Positions 24,951-34,098 are shown, counted from the stretch's first letter. The stretch: DNA of 64,000 nucleotides from Oscillospiraceae bacterium (GCA_017468865.1 JAFUHM010000005.1:1-64000); one strand, 5' to 3'. Made by a program: numbers and translations. Notes: generated from the sequence alone by a model not told the origin.

Positions 24951-24987
24951 AAGGATCGGAGTGATGACATCATCCCGATCCTTTTTC
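24951..24987 (+). terminator. Terminator of pnp
   Basis: AAGGATCGG (24951-24959) pairs with CCGATCCTT (24975-24983), with an inner ATGA/TCAT helix and T5 after the stem. Confidence 0.85.
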
Positions 24988-25061
24988 TCTCTGACTATGC
25001 CATTTCCATGAGGCATTTCTTGGAAACTGATTAAAATCAGATTAGAAAGTGCCGTTATCTC

Positions 25062-25090
25062 TTGTAATCCGCATGGCGATATGATATAAT
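25062..25090 (+). promoter_or_regulatory. Promoter of the lipoprotein gene at 25140
   Basis: TTGTAA (25062-25067), 17-bp spacer, TATAAT (25085-25090), extended -10 TGA. Confidence 0.7.
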
Positions 25091-25139
25091 CATTCACGGT
25101 CGTTGTGATAAGACACATCTATGGGAAAGGATATGACAC

Positions 25140-25910
25140 ATGAAAAGATATACAGCATTGATGATAGGCTGTCTGCTTCTGGCAGGCTGTCAGAACGCAC
25201 CTGCCGCACCCGCCCCTGAGAGCGAAACTGTCGCCGCTTCCGAGTCTGTGATAGTGACGGAACAGACTGTATCAGCATCATCCGAGCCGCAGGCCGAAAC
25301 ATCTGCGGAGGATATCACCGCTGAGGAGGGTTCGGCTATGTCAAATGAATTTCTGGATAACCTTAACGATCAGATGGCGGGGATCAGGGCAATGACGGAA
25401 GCCGCCGATCCCGCAGAGACAGCTGCCGAAGATACGCAGGAGACTACCGGTGAGGCTGCGGTCTCCGAGACTGTCGGGAGCACAATCGGTGAGCAGGCGA
25501 CCGAGAAGAGGGGCGACCCAGATTACGGCTATGTGATCGTACCGACTGACTGGGTACAGGCAGAGCAGGATCCCGGGATAGCTATCCCCTATCTGGAATA
25601 TGACGATCCCGAAGGCACCTGCGAGATAGTTATGTTCAGCAGAGAGAATTACTATTCTCAGCTGGCAGCCGACAATATTTATGATGATTACGAGTCCCGT
25701 GAAGGCCACACCATCATAGGCAGCAGTAAGGCGACCATATGCGGCTGCACTTCGTACCGCATCGATATACATATCGACGATCAGAATCGCACTCTGATAG
25801 TATGGGTGTTTCAGGACGATGATCTGATAACGCATTTTATCAACATCGAGTGCCCCGATGACAAGACGGATGATATGCTGAAGATCGCATCGACTTACAG
25901 TTTCACATGA
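25140..25910 (+). CDS. Lipoprotein of unknown function
   Basis: A 256-residue predicted lipoprotein: the lipobox LLAGC places the lipidated cysteine at C17. A low-complexity Ala/Glu/Ser/Thr linker (about 20-120) leads to a compact C-terminal domain (about 125-256) starting YGYVIVPTDWVQAEQDP and ending IASTYSFT. Its layout (YVIVPTDW..., IEC...DMLKIASTY) is like small PsbP/DUF1795-type domains that often occur on surface lipoproteins, but I cannot assign a family firmly. AAAGGA lies upstream of the ATG. Own promoter and terminator, so monocistronic. Confidence 0.75.
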   Translation: MKRYTALMIGCLLLAGCQNAPAAPAPESETVAASESVIVTEQTVSASSEPQAETSAEDITAEEGSAMSNEFLDNLNDQMAGIRAMTEAADPAETAAEDTQETTGEAAVSETVGSTIGEQATEKRGDPDYGYVIVPTDWVQAEQDPGIAIPYLEYDDPEGTCEIVMFSRENYYSQLAADNIYDDYESREGHTIIGSSKATICGCTSYRIDIHIDDQNRTLIVWVFQDDDLITHFINIECPDDKTDDMLKIASTYSFT

Positions 25911-25922
25911 TATGGATCACTT

Positions 25923-25953
25923 CGCTGTCACGCTTTTGTGTGACAGCGTTTTT
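25923..25953 (+). terminator. Terminator of the 25140 lipoprotein gene
   Basis: CGCTGTCAC (25923-25931) pairs with GTGACAGCG (25940-25948), followed by T5. Confidence 0.85.
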
Positions 25954-25978
25954 CCTTATCCTCTGTGACGCATTTCTA

Positions 25979-26007
25979 TTGACATTTTCGGATAAAAGTG
26001 ATATAAT
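25979..26007 (+). promoter_or_regulatory. Promoter of the HIT gene
   Basis: TTGACA (25979-25984), 17-bp spacer, TATAAT (26002-26007), extended -10 TGA: full consensus. Confidence 0.9.
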
Positions 26008-26038
26008 AGACACAAACATAATCCGGGAGGAATATATC

Positions 26039-26377
26039 ATGGACTGCTTATTCTGTAAAATAATCGCAGGTGAGATACCCTCATCAAAGGTATATGAGGA
26101 TGATATGTGCCTTGCATTCAATGACATCGCACCGCAGGCACCCACACACATCCTTTTTATCCCCAAGGTACACATCGGTTCCTGCGGAGAAGTTACACCC
26201 GACAACTCAAAATATGTTTCCCATATTTTTGAGAAGATCTCCGAAGTGGCAGCGCAGAAAGGGCTTACCGACGGTTTCCGTGTAGTATCCAACTGCGGTG
26301 TATCCGCAGGTCAGACCGTACCGCACCTTCACTTCCATGTAATGGCAGGCAGAGAGTTTACTTGGCCCGCAGGCTGA
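26039..26377 (+). CDS. HIT family (HINT-type) nucleotide hydrolase
   Basis: A 112-residue histidine-triad protein, likely a purine nucleoside phosphoramidase or related hydrolase. It starts CLFCKIIAGEIPSSKVYED and has the triad HLHFHV near the C-terminus. The CxxC plus CKIIAGEIP start is typical of bacterial HinT. GGGAGGA 8 nt upstream fixes the start at 26039; the ORF continuation to 25907 runs through the promoter. The solute-binding protein gene follows after 50 nt without a terminator. Confidence 0.93.
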   Translation: MDCLFCKIIAGEIPSSKVYEDDMCLAFNDIAPQAPTHILFIPKVHIGSCGEVTPDNSKYVSHIFEKISEVAAQKGLTDGFRVVSNCGVSAGQTVPHLHFHVMAGREFTWPAG

Positions 26378-26427
26378 TCCTGCTTCACATCACAGACTAC
26401 CGCATTTATGACAAAAGGAGAAAGAGT

Positions 26428-27801
26428 ATGAGATCAAGAAAGATCATGGCAGCCCTTGCCGCACTTGCTGTTGCGCTGCCTCTGGGAAGCTGTTCATCAG
26501 AGAGCTCCGAACCGTCCCCCAATGATGTTACCACTACTCAGGCTACCGAATGGACAGGCGACGCTGTAGAAGTTGAGGAAATGGATGACACCCTTGATGT
26601 GGATATCAAGGGAAAGGAACTTGTTTGGCTGGGCATCTATGACCTCAATCCCACCAATGACTCCCCCGAGAGAAGCCCCGAACTTGCCCTCTTTGAGGAC
26701 ACTTACGGCGCTAAGATAAAGTATATGCCCACTACCTCCGACAAGAGATTTGACGATCTTGCAACGAATATCCTGGGCGGTACTTCCCCTGACATATTCG
26801 CATATGAGTGGAGGACTTTCCCCTACGACATCTCAAAGGGACAGTATCAGCCTATAGACTCCCTGGTAAACTGGGACGATCCCAAATGGGCTGATGTCAA
26901 GGAAACGGCAGATTCCTTCATCTGGAAGGGCGACCACTATATCGCACCTCTGGGCTATTCCTTCAATGATACACAGGTGCTCATGTACAACAAGACCACC
27001 ATAGAGAATGAAGGCTTTGAAGACCCGTATCAGCTGTATCTCGACGGTAAATGGACATGGACGGAATTCGTTGAGATGATGAAGAAATATGTGGAGAACC
27101 ATCCCGGCGAAGAGATATACGGCATAGGCGGCTGGTGGGCAAATGCATTTGTCTTTACCGCAGGTGACACCATGGTGACCTATGACGGCACTACATTCAC
27201 CAATAACCTGAGAAGCGCCAAGATAGAAAAGGCACAGGGCGTGCTTCAGGATATCTTCCGCAATAATCTGATAAAGAGAGGCTGGATAGGACCTGAGTCC
27301 GCATTCCTCGATGACAGCATCCTTTTCTACGGCATGGGTACATGGGCATATAATGCCGCTTCCCTCTCCCGTCCCGATGATGTTATACAGATAGTTCCCT
27401 TCCCCAAGGCTGATGATTCGGATAACTATTATGTTTCCAACAAGGTCTTCAGTTATATGTGGGTAAAGGGTTCCGAGAACGGAGACTGCGTGAGCGCATG
27501 GCTCGACTGCAACCGCACCGTCAACTATGATGACAAGTACACAGAGGCTACCAAGGAGAAATTCCTTGCTAACTCCGCAGGATGGACACCCGAGATGTAT
27601 GACATCGCTATGGAATTCTACGATTCCGATAAATTCATACAGACATATGACTACGGTTACGGCCTGTCCACATTCATGTCCGATGAGCTTATGACCATAC
27701 TGTATGAGGGCATTGCCAACGAACAGTTCGAGGACTGGGTACAGGCTCGTGAAGAATACTATCCTATCGTACAGGACGAGATAAACGCATACTCCGAATA
27801 A
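26428..27801 (+). CDS. Extracellular solute-binding lipoprotein (ABC importer, family 1)
   Basis: A 457-residue sugar-type solute-binding protein. Lipobox PLGSC gives lipidated C22; a short Ser/Pro/Thr linker follows, then the two-lobe fold with DLATNILGGTSPDIFAYEW and the Trp/Tyr-rich ligand side. Family membership predicts binding of an oligosaccharide outside the membrane for an ABC importer. No permease or ATPase gene is adjacent, and the permeases at 28832-30612 have their own binding protein on the opposite strand, so the partner and ligand are unknown. AAGGAG lies 8 nt before the ATG. A terminator follows. Confidence 0.85.
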   Translation: MRSRKIMAALAALAVALPLGSCSSESSEPSPNDVTTTQATEWTGDAVEVEEMDDTLDVDIKGKELVWLGIYDLNPTNDSPERSPELALFEDTYGAKIKYMPTTSDKRFDDLATNILGGTSPDIFAYEWRTFPYDISKGQYQPIDSLVNWDDPKWADVKETADSFIWKGDHYIAPLGYSFNDTQVLMYNKTTIENEGFEDPYQLYLDGKWTWTEFVEMMKKYVENHPGEEIYGIGGWWANAFVFTAGDTMVTYDGTTFTNNLRSAKIEKAQGVLQDIFRNNLIKRGWIGPESAFLDDSILFYGMGTWAYNAASLSRPDDVIQIVPFPKADDSDNYYVSNKVFSYMWVKGSENGDCVSAWLDCNRTVNYDDKYTEATKEKFLANSAGWTPEMYDIAMEFYDSDKFIQTYDYGYGLSTFMSDELMTILYEGIANEQFEDWVQAREEYYPIVQDEINAYSE

Positions 27802-27839
27802 CCGACAGTTGATACTGTTATTCTCCGACCAATGATCTG

Positions 27840-27871
27840 CCTCCCGAAAGCGTTATGCTTTCGGGAGGTTT
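27840..27871 (+). terminator. Terminator after the solute-binding protein gene
   Basis: A 12-bp perfect stem (27840-27851 with 27857-27868) followed by TTT. Confidence 0.8.
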
Positions 27872-28002
27872 CTCTGTCTGCGGGCGAAAAAAGATTTTAC
27901 GGATCTTTTGTCCTTTTTTTCTTCTCCCTCGGTTAAATGTACAAAAGGAAAAACAAAGGGATCAAGAGGGATCCGAAGAACTTTATACCGGAGGAAAATA
28001 AA

Positions 28003-28764
28003 ATGTTTAAGAAAAAGATCGTCGCATCCGTACTCGCAGCAGCAGCCGCTATAACAGCACTTTCCGCAGCCGTAAAGGCTGAAGTTGTCTATGACACATA
28101 CGCATACAACAATAACAATGTAACTGTTTCGAGCGGTGTTGTATACGACAATTACACGACCGTCACCACATACAATAACAATAACAATAACAACAAGAAC
28201 AGCAAGAACAGCGGTGTTGTCTATGACACCTATACATATAATCCCAATGCCTACACCATCACCTTTGACGCTAACGGAAACAAGGTATACACCTATGAGG
28301 ACGGCAGAGTGTATATCGAAAATACTGCTGACACCACATATGTATTTGACAAGGCATACTTTGACCATACAGACTACTACGACTCCTACAACACAAAATC
28401 TGCCGCAGAGAAGGCTGTCGGATTTACTATAAAGACACCCGACAAACTGACCGCTGACTACCCCTTCGTGGAGTATACTGTTATCTCCGACACCATACTT
28501 GAAGTGTCCTACACCGATGTCGACGATAACTTCATCACCATCAGAAAGGCTGTCGGCAAGGCTGACATCTCCGGTGATGACACCGCCTACGACATGACCA
28601 AACAGGAAAAGCTGAACAAGGCTGTTGTTATCCTTTACGGAGTAAAGATAGACGGATACTACAAGGCGATCGCATACAAGAACGGCTACTGCTACTCCTT
28701 CGTATTCTCAACTCCCCAGACAAGGGCAGAGATAGAGGCTTATGTAAAGGCCGTGACCAATTAA
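28003..28764 (+). CDS. Secreted protein with Tyr/Asn repeats, unknown function
   Basis: A 253-residue secreted protein. Signal peptide about 1-27 (AAAAAITALSAAVKA|E). Residues 28-90 hold three copies of VVYD(T/N)Y separated by Asn-rich runs (YNNNNV; YNNNNNNNKNSKNSG). Residues 95-253 form a soluble domain with GFTIKTPDKL, VISDTILEVSYTD and QTRAEIEAYVKAVTN, similar in flavour to small secreted domains of gut Firmicutes. I do not recognise a family. GGAGG precedes the ATG; an ORF extension to 27937 lacks support. Confidence 0.72.
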   Translation: MFKKKIVASVLAAAAAITALSAAVKAEVVYDTYAYNNNNVTVSSGVVYDNYTTVTTYNNNNNNNKNSKNSGVVYDTYTYNPNAYTITFDANGNKVYTYEDGRVYIENTADTTYVFDKAYFDHTDYYDSYNTKSAAEKAVGFTIKTPDKLTADYPFVEYTVISDTILEVSYTDVDDNFITIRKAVGKADISGDDTAYDMTKQEKLNKAVVILYGVKIDGYYKAIAYKNGYCYSFVFSTPQTRAEIEAYVKAVTN

Positions 28765-28768
28765 GATA

Positions 28769-28793
28769 ACAGCCGCGGCATCGCAGCGGCTGT
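28769..28793 (+). terminator. Hairpin after the Tyr/Asn-repeat gene
   Basis: ACAGCCGC (28769-28776) pairs with GCGGCTGT (28786-28793). The T-tract is weak, so termination is only probable. Confidence 0.5.
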
Positions 28794-28831
28794 CCTGATC
28801 TTTCTGTCATAATACGTCGGTGTGAATGAGA

Positions 28832-29689
28832 TCAGCCCTTTACACTTCCGGCAGAGATACCGTCTATGAACTGATCCTGTGCGCAGAAGAAAACTACAAG
28901 CTGAGGTATAATGGATATTACCGATACAGCAAGTACACGGTTCCACTCAAAGCCAGTATCGGCATCCATTGACAGCTTTACAAATATCGTAGCAGGATAT
29001 CTTTCAACTGTCTTTACATAGAGCAGAGGACCCATGAAGTCGTTTGATGACCACATGAACTGGAACAGTGCGCAGCTCACCATTGCGGGCTTGAGCATAG
29101 GGCAGATAACGTGCCACAGAGTCTGGATGGAGTTGCATCCGTCAATGGTGGCAGCCTCATCGAGTTCCTTGGGGATATTGCGCAAAAACTGTATCATCAT
29201 GAAGACGAAGTAGGTATCGAACGCAAAGAGAGAAGGGATCACGAGAGGAAGATATATCTTGGAGTCTATCCATCCGAAATTGTTGTAGAGGATGTACTGA
29301 GGTACATTCATTACAACGTTGGGAAGGAACAGTGTAGACATGAGCACCGCAAAGAGCACATTCTTGCCCACAAAGTTGAAGCGACCGAATCCGTATGCGG
29401 TGATGGTACAGGAAACCACAGTGAAGAGCACCTTGGGGATAACATAGGAATAGGTGTTGAGCATGGCTTTGAGAAGGTTTATCTTTCCGCCGTAGTCATT
29501 CATGGAATTCCTGTAGCCGTCAAGGGAAGGATGTGCGGTGAAGGGGGTCATATTTGTGAATATTTCCTGATTTGTCTTGAAAGTGGCACCGACCATCCAT
29601 ATGAGAGGATATACCATAATAAAGCCCACTATTATCAGTATGGCATATTTGAGTATGGTGCCGATCTGCTTTTTTGAATGTTCGCCCAT
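28832..29689 (-). CDS. Carbohydrate ABC transporter permease (MalG-like)
   Basis: A 285-residue inner-membrane permease with six predicted helices and the cytoplasmic EAA loop EAATIDGCNSIQTLWHVICP that docks the ATPase. Family CUT1, MalG-like. It is 5 nt downstream of the MalF-like gene, forming the channel pair. Next to GH105 and Kdu genes, the likely cargo is unsaturated oligogalacturonides or rhamnogalacturonan fragments; this is inferred from context. No ATPase gene is visible; CUT1 systems often share an MsmK-type ATPase encoded elsewhere. Confidence 0.9.
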   Translation of the reverse strand: MGEHSKKQIGTILKYAILIIVGFIMVYPLIWMVGATFKTNQEIFTNMTPFTAHPSLDGYRNSMNDYGGKINLLKAMLNTYSYVIPKVLFTVVSCTITAYGFGRFNFVGKNVLFAVLMSTLFLPNVVMNVPQYILYNNFGWIDSKIYLPLVIPSLFAFDTYFVFMMIQFLRNIPKELDEAATIDGCNSIQTLWHVICPMLKPAMVSCALFQFMWSSNDFMGPLLYVKTVERYPATIFVKLSMDADTGFEWNRVLAVSVISIIPQLVVFFCAQDQFIDGISAGSVKG

Positions 29690-29694
29690 AAATC

Positions 29695-30612
29695 TTACCT
29701 CTCGTCGCCGTAGTATACCCAGTACTTCTGGCTGATAAATGCGATAAGGCTAAGTACCATGACAATGATGAACAGTACCCAGGCCATTGCACTTGCCATA
29801 CCCATTTCATAGCTCTTGAACGCTCTGTTGTAGATGAGCAGGGAGAAGAGCGTGGTAGCATTTCTGGGCCCGCCCTGTGTGATGATATAAGGGCCGTTGA
29901 ATTCCTGGAATGCCTGACAAAGCTGAGTTACAAGGTTATAGAATATTATCGGAGTTATCATCGGTACGGTGATGGACCAGAACTGCCTTATCTTGCTTGC
30001 GCCGTCGATGGTGGCTGCCTCGTAAAGGTCAGCAGGCACACCCTTGAGTGCTGCAAGGAACAGTACCATCGCCGAACCGAACTGCCATACTCTGAGCAGT
30101 GAGATGATGAAAAGTGCATACTTCGGATCAGCAAGCCAGTTCACTCCATCACCGCCGAAAAATCTGATGACTGCGTTGATAAGGCCTTCATCACGGAAGA
30201 GTGCTTTCCACAGAACTGCGATAGCAACAGAACCGCCGAGTATGGAGGGGATATAGTAGGCTGTCCTGAAGAAATTCACACCCTTGATCTTGTAATTGAG
30301 AATGTATGCGATAAAGAGCGCAAAGGCGAGTTTCAGGGGGACCGTAATGAACGCATATCTGAACGTGATGCCCAGCGAATTCATGATCTTCTTATCCGAA
30401 AAGATCTCACTGTAATTCATAAATCCCCATTTGGTGATCTCAGGCTTGAACAGCTCAAAATCAGAGAATGAGTACACCAACGATGATAAGAAAGGATATA
30501 ATCTGAATACCAGAAATCCCACAAGCCAGAGAAGAATGAACATCGCACCGTAATTTCTTCTCCAGAAGAGCTGCAGGCTCCCCGATCGTTTGCCTATCAA
30601 TTTCTCAGTCAT
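29695..30612 (-). CDS. Carbohydrate ABC transporter permease (MalF/UgpA-like)
   Basis: A 305-residue six-helix permease of CUT1 type with the EAA loop EAATIDGASKIRQFWSITVP and N-terminal basic cytoplasmic stretch (RRNYGAMFILLWLVGF). Its start overlaps the GH105 gene by 8 nt, and the MalG-like partner follows after 5 nt, so the three are translationally linked. It forms the membrane channel with that partner and probably takes pectin oligosaccharides from the binding protein at 31791. Confidence 0.9.
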   Translation of the reverse strand: MTEKLIGKRSGSLQLFWRRNYGAMFILLWLVGFLVFRLYPFLSSLVYSFSDFELFKPEITKWGFMNYSEIFSDKKIMNSLGITFRYAFITVPLKLAFALFIAYILNYKIKGVNFFRTAYYIPSILGGSVAIAVLWKALFRDEGLINAVIRFFGGDGVNWLADPKYALFIISLLRVWQFGSAMVLFLAALKGVPADLYEAATIDGASKIRQFWSITVPMITPIIFYNLVTQLCQAFQEFNGPYIITQGGPRNATTLFSLLIYNRAFKSYEMGMASAMAWVLFIIVMVLSLIAFISQKYWVYYGDER

Positions 30613-31705
30613 ATAGACCTCCGCTCAATAATAGTTTCTGTGCATAAGCCATCATAAAGGGTCCTACGCCTTTGGGATCGTCCGAGACTATCTTTTCGGA
30701 AAGATAGTACTCAACACTTCCGTCACGCTTGTCACCGGGGCCCAGACCCGCTACCCAGCATATGTCCGTCAGATGCTCACCGTCATCTGACCTGCGCAGC
30801 TTATCCTTTACCAGATCATCAAAAATATCCGTTCCAAGTCCCGCATATTTCTCACGGCTTATCACATCAAGTCTTGCGGCCTTCATGACAGCGTATGCCA
30901 CCATTGCAGACCCTGATGTTTCAGTATAGTTGCCGCTGACGTCGCTCCTGTCAATCACCTGGAAGAACAGTCCCGACTTGGGATCCCTGTATTCAAGTAT
31001 ACCGAACAGCGCCTCACGGAACTGATCGCACATTTCACGGTAATACTCATACATTTCCTCGGACATGACGTCTATCACATCTATCATAGCCATGAGATAC
31101 CATCCCATGGATCTCAGCCAGAAATTCGGAGATAAGCCCGTTTCCTTGTCAGCCCAGGGCTGAACCCTTGCCTCGTCGTATCCGTGATAGGAGAGCTTTT
31201 TCTCCTTATTGAACATGATCCGTCTTACGTTGCGGAATTGGGAACGGATATCGTTGTAGTTTTGCTTGCCGTTATATTTCGTCTCGTATTCCATGTAGAA
31301 AGGCTGAGCCATATACAGACCGTCGAGCCATACCTGATCGGGATAGATGGCCTTATGGAAGAAATTGCCTTCCTTTGTCCTTGGCTGCTGACGGAGATCG
31401 TTTATCAGGTAATCGACAGCCTTGCGGTATTTTTCGATGCCTGTCTTTTCATATGCAAGGAAAAGGACTTTGCCTGCATTGAATCCGTCTATATTGTGCT
31501 TGCCGACTTCATAGTTGGTGATGACACCGTTCTCGTCGATAAGCTTATCAAGATAGCCTAATATGAAATCGAGGTATTTTTCATCTTTAGTAGCGAGGTA
31601 AAGCTGCTGACATCCCATAAGGACACAGCCATCCTCATAATTCCAGTAATCCTTGTAATTGCGGTAATTGTCAAGGAAGTCTGCTATGTATGTTTCAACC
31701 GACAT
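30605..31705 (-). CDS. GH105 unsaturated rhamnogalacturonyl/galacturonyl hydrolase
   Basis: A 366-residue (alpha/alpha)6-barrel hydrolase of the YteR/YesR type that removes the 4,5-unsaturated uronic acid from lyase-made pectin oligosaccharides, giving the substrate for KduI. Diagnostic segments: VWLDGLYMAQPFY (catalytic Asp region), GLSPNFWLRSMGWYLMAM, and ETSGSAMVAYA. No signal peptide, so cytoplasmic. It is inserted between the binding-protein gene and the permeases and overlaps the first permease by 8 nt. Whether it prefers rhamnogalacturonan or homogalacturonan ends cannot be decided from sequence. Confidence 0.9.
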   Translation of the reverse strand: MSVETYIADFLDNYRNYKDYWNYEDGCVLMGCQQLYLATKDEKYLDFILGYLDKLIDENGVITNYEVGKHNIDGFNAGKVLFLAYEKTGIEKYRKAVDYLINDLRQQPRTKEGNFFHKAIYPDQVWLDGLYMAQPFYMEYETKYNGKQNYNDIRSQFRNVRRIMFNKEKKLSYHGYDEARVQPWADKETGLSPNFWLRSMGWYLMAMIDVIDVMSEEMYEYYREMCDQFREALFGILEYRDPKSGLFFQVIDRSDVSGNYTETSGSAMVAYAVMKAARLDVISREKYAGLGTDIFDDLVKDKLRRSDDGEHLTDICWVAGLGPGDKRDGSVEYYLSEKIVSDDPKGVGPFMMAYAQKLLLSGGLYD

Positions 31706-31750
31706 GCGATCACCTCAAAAGAATATGTGCCGTAACAGGGCATAGAATGT

Positions 31751-31776
31751 CCTGCCGTGCCGCTAAGCACGGCAGG
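31751..31776 (-). promoter_or_regulatory. Stem-loop between binding-protein and GH105 genes
   Basis: A 10-bp perfect stem CCTGCCGTGC / GCACGGCAGG with a 6-nt loop, no T-run. It follows the binding-protein stop by 15 nt. Such stems often protect the upstream mRNA and raise binding-protein level over permeases. Confidence 0.55.
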
Positions 31777-31790
31777 AAAACATATCTTTA

Positions 31791-33176
31791 TCAGCCGTTG
31801 AGAACAGCAGTGATGCCGTCATAGAGTATCTGTGCAGCTTCCTGGGAATCATATTCCTTGTAGGAAAGACCGCCGATAGCATCATAGTATACACCATCGG
31901 GATTGTTCTTGAGCTTGGCATCCTCAAACTTGGAGTCAAGACCGAAGGATACCCATGCAAGTACCTTGCCGTTAGCCTCGGAAACCTTTTCGTTGAGAAG
32001 TCCCTGGTCGGTGCATACCTTGAACGCATTGGCAGAAAGAGGTATGCCTCTCTCGGATGCCATTATTGCGGCACCCTCATCATCATTGAGAAGGTAGTTG
32101 AGAAGATCTGCGCTCTCGTTGGGATAAGGTGTGTTCTCGGATATAGCGAATGCGAGAGATACCTTGGAGAAGCCGCCCTTGCTGGTGCCCATATCGTTGA
32201 AGTAATCGCCGACTACGAACTCCTGACCTTCTTCGAGTGCGGAACCGAACTTTGAAGCGGAGGAATCCCACTCAAATATGCCTGCATAGGTGCCGTTCAT
32301 CCACTTGGGGTTCTTGTCAAGGGAATCAGCGCCGTCGCCTGCGAGAGTCTGAATGGAGGGTATAACGTGCTTGTCTTCGAGTTCCTGGAGGAAATCAAGG
32401 CCGTCCTTGATCTCGTCAACTGTGTAATTGAGTGTGTTGTTCTCTACCCATGCCTTTCCGTACTTGGACTCAAGGAAGTATACCATGAGGATCATTCTGT
32501 CATACTCACCTGCTGCCAGAGGATAATACTCATCACCGAGTACATCCTTGAATGTCTGACCTGCTGCATAGAGTTCCTCAAGGGAGGTAGGTGTAGAGAT
32601 GCCTGCTTTATCAAATGTGCTCTTATTCCAATAGAAGATACGGCCTGTCATGGAAACAGGGATCGCCTGAAGCTCGCCTGCCAGTGTGCAGGTGCTGAGA
32701 GCTGACTCGGAGTACTGAGTAAGATCAAAGTGATCGGACACCTTGTTCATATCCAGGAAAACGCTGCCGTCTGCGGAATAGCTCTCGATCCAGTTCCAGT
32801 TTATCTGGTTAACATCAGGTGCGGTGCCTGCATAGAAGGAAGTTGCCATTGCATCTTCCCAGCCGCTCCATGCGCCGAACTGAACATCCACCTTGATGTT
32901 GGGGTTCTTTGCCATGAAAGCGTCAACAGCCTTCTGTGTAGCCTCGTGACGGGAGTCGCCGCCCCACCATGAGATAGTAAGATTTACCTGTCCGTCTGCC
33001 GCAGGAGCAGCAGTTTCCGCAGTGTCACCGCCCTCGGCAGGAGCAGCCTCGGTAGCAGCGGTATCAGCCGCAGTAGTGGATGCGGGTGTGGATGTGGATG
33101 TTCCGCCGCAGGCGGAAAGAGCTGCACACATGGTCAGAGCCATAATGCCTGCTGTTGCCTTGGTTATCTTCTTCAT
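31791..33176 (-). CDS. Extracellular solute-binding lipoprotein for pectin oligosaccharides
   Basis: A 461-residue family-1 solute-binding protein. Signal peptide with lipobox LSAC, lipidated C23; a Thr/Ala/Glu linker to about residue 65; mature fold starting VNLTISWWGGDSRHEATQKA, containing TAPDVNQINWNWI and WMNGTYAGIFEWDSS. The WWGGDSRHEAT start is common to binding proteins of pectin and rhamnogalacturonan importers in Firmicutes. Neighbouring permeases and GH105 support the ligand; it remains inference. AGGAG lies 8 nt before the ATG. Confidence 0.9.
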   Translation of the reverse strand: MKKITKATAGIMALTMCAALSACGGTSTSTPASTTAADTAATEAAPAEGGDTAETAAPAADGQVNLTISWWGGDSRHEATQKAVDAFMAKNPNIKVDVQFGAWSGWEDAMATSFYAGTAPDVNQINWNWIESYSADGSVFLDMNKVSDHFDLTQYSESALSTCTLAGELQAIPVSMTGRIFYWNKSTFDKAGISTPTSLEELYAAGQTFKDVLGDEYYPLAAGEYDRMILMVYFLESKYGKAWVENNTLNYTVDEIKDGLDFLQELEDKHVIPSIQTLAGDGADSLDKNPKWMNGTYAGIFEWDSSASKFGSALEEGQEFVVGDYFNDMGTSKGGFSKVSLAFAISENTPYPNESADLLNYLLNDDEGAAIMASERGIPLSANAFKVCTDQGLLNEKVSEANGKVLAWVSFGLDSKFEDAKLKNNPDGVYYDAIGGLSYKEYDSQEAAQILYDGITAVLNG

Positions 33177-33295
33177 TTTTCATTTCTCCTAACTGTGATG
33201 TTTCAGAATGTATGTTGCATTGTATGTCGCTTTATGATAATGAGACAGGCTCAGCATATGGTGTGTTTTGGTCGCCTTGTCTGCCTCACGATCAC

Positions 33296-34090
33296 TTACT
33301 GAGGCTGCTTGCCTATATAGGCAAGGATGCCGCCGTCAACGTAGAGGATGTGACCGTTGACAAAGTTGGATGCATCAGATGCAAGGAATACTGCGGGACC
33401 TCCCAGATCATCAGCATCGCCCCACCTTGCGGCAGGAGTCTTGGCAATGATGAATGAGTCAAAGGGATGACGTGACCCGTCCGGCTGACGCTCTCTGAGG
33501 GGAGCTGTCTGAGGTGTGGCAATATAGCCGGGTCCTATGCCGTTGCACTGGATGTTGTACTCGCCGTACTCGGATGCTATGTTTCGGGTGAGCATCTTCA
33601 GACCGCCCTTGGCAGCCGCATAAGCGGAGACCGTTTCACGTCCGAGTTCGCTCATCATGGAGCAGATGTTGATGATCTTTCCGTGTCCGAGCTTTATCAT
33701 CTGAGGGATGACTGCCTTGGATACGATAAAAGGAGCATTGAGGTCCACATCTATGACCTGTCTGAACTCAGCGGCAGACATATCGCACATGGGTATGCGC
33801 TTGATTATGCCTGCATTGTTTACCAGGATATCGATCTTTCCGGTCTCGGCAATGATCTTCTCTACGGTCTTGTTCACCTGATCCTCATCGGTCACATCGC
33901 AAACATAGCCCAGAGCATCTATCCCGTTCTCCTTGTAAGCTGCAAGTCCCTTATCCACAAGTTCCTGCTTGATGTCATTGAATACGATCCTTGCCCCGGC
34001 TGCGTGCATGGCCTTTGCGATAGCAAAGCCTATACCGTAAGACGCACCGGTAATAAAGGCAACCTTTCCCTCCAGGGAAAACTGATCCAT
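33296..34090 (-). CDS. kduD: 2-dehydro-3-deoxy-D-gluconate 5-dehydrogenase (SDR)
   Basis: A 264-residue short-chain dehydrogenase. NAD(P)-binding GASYGIGFA, NNAG motif, catalytic Ser in NICSMMSELG and YxxxK in SAYAAAKGG. In the unsaturated branch KduD reduces 2,5-diketo-3-deoxygluconate to 2-keto-3-deoxygluconate. Assignment to KduD rather than gluconate 5-dehydrogenase rests on the KduI gene 8 nt upstream and KdgK before that. Confidence 0.88.
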   Translation of the reverse strand: MDQFSLEGKVAFITGASYGIGFAIAKAMHAAGARIVFNDIKQELVDKGLAAYKENGIDALGYVCDVTDEDQVNKTVEKIIAETGKIDILVNNAGIIKRIPMCDMSAAEFRQVIDVDLNAPFIVSKAVIPQMIKLGHGKIINICSMMSELGRETVSAYAAAKGGLKMLTRNIASEYGEYNIQCNGIGPGYIATPQTAPLRERQPDGSRHPFDSFIIAKTPAARWGDADDLGGPAVFLASDASNFVNGHILYVDGGILAYIGKQPQ

Positions 34091-34098
34091 ACTTCCTC

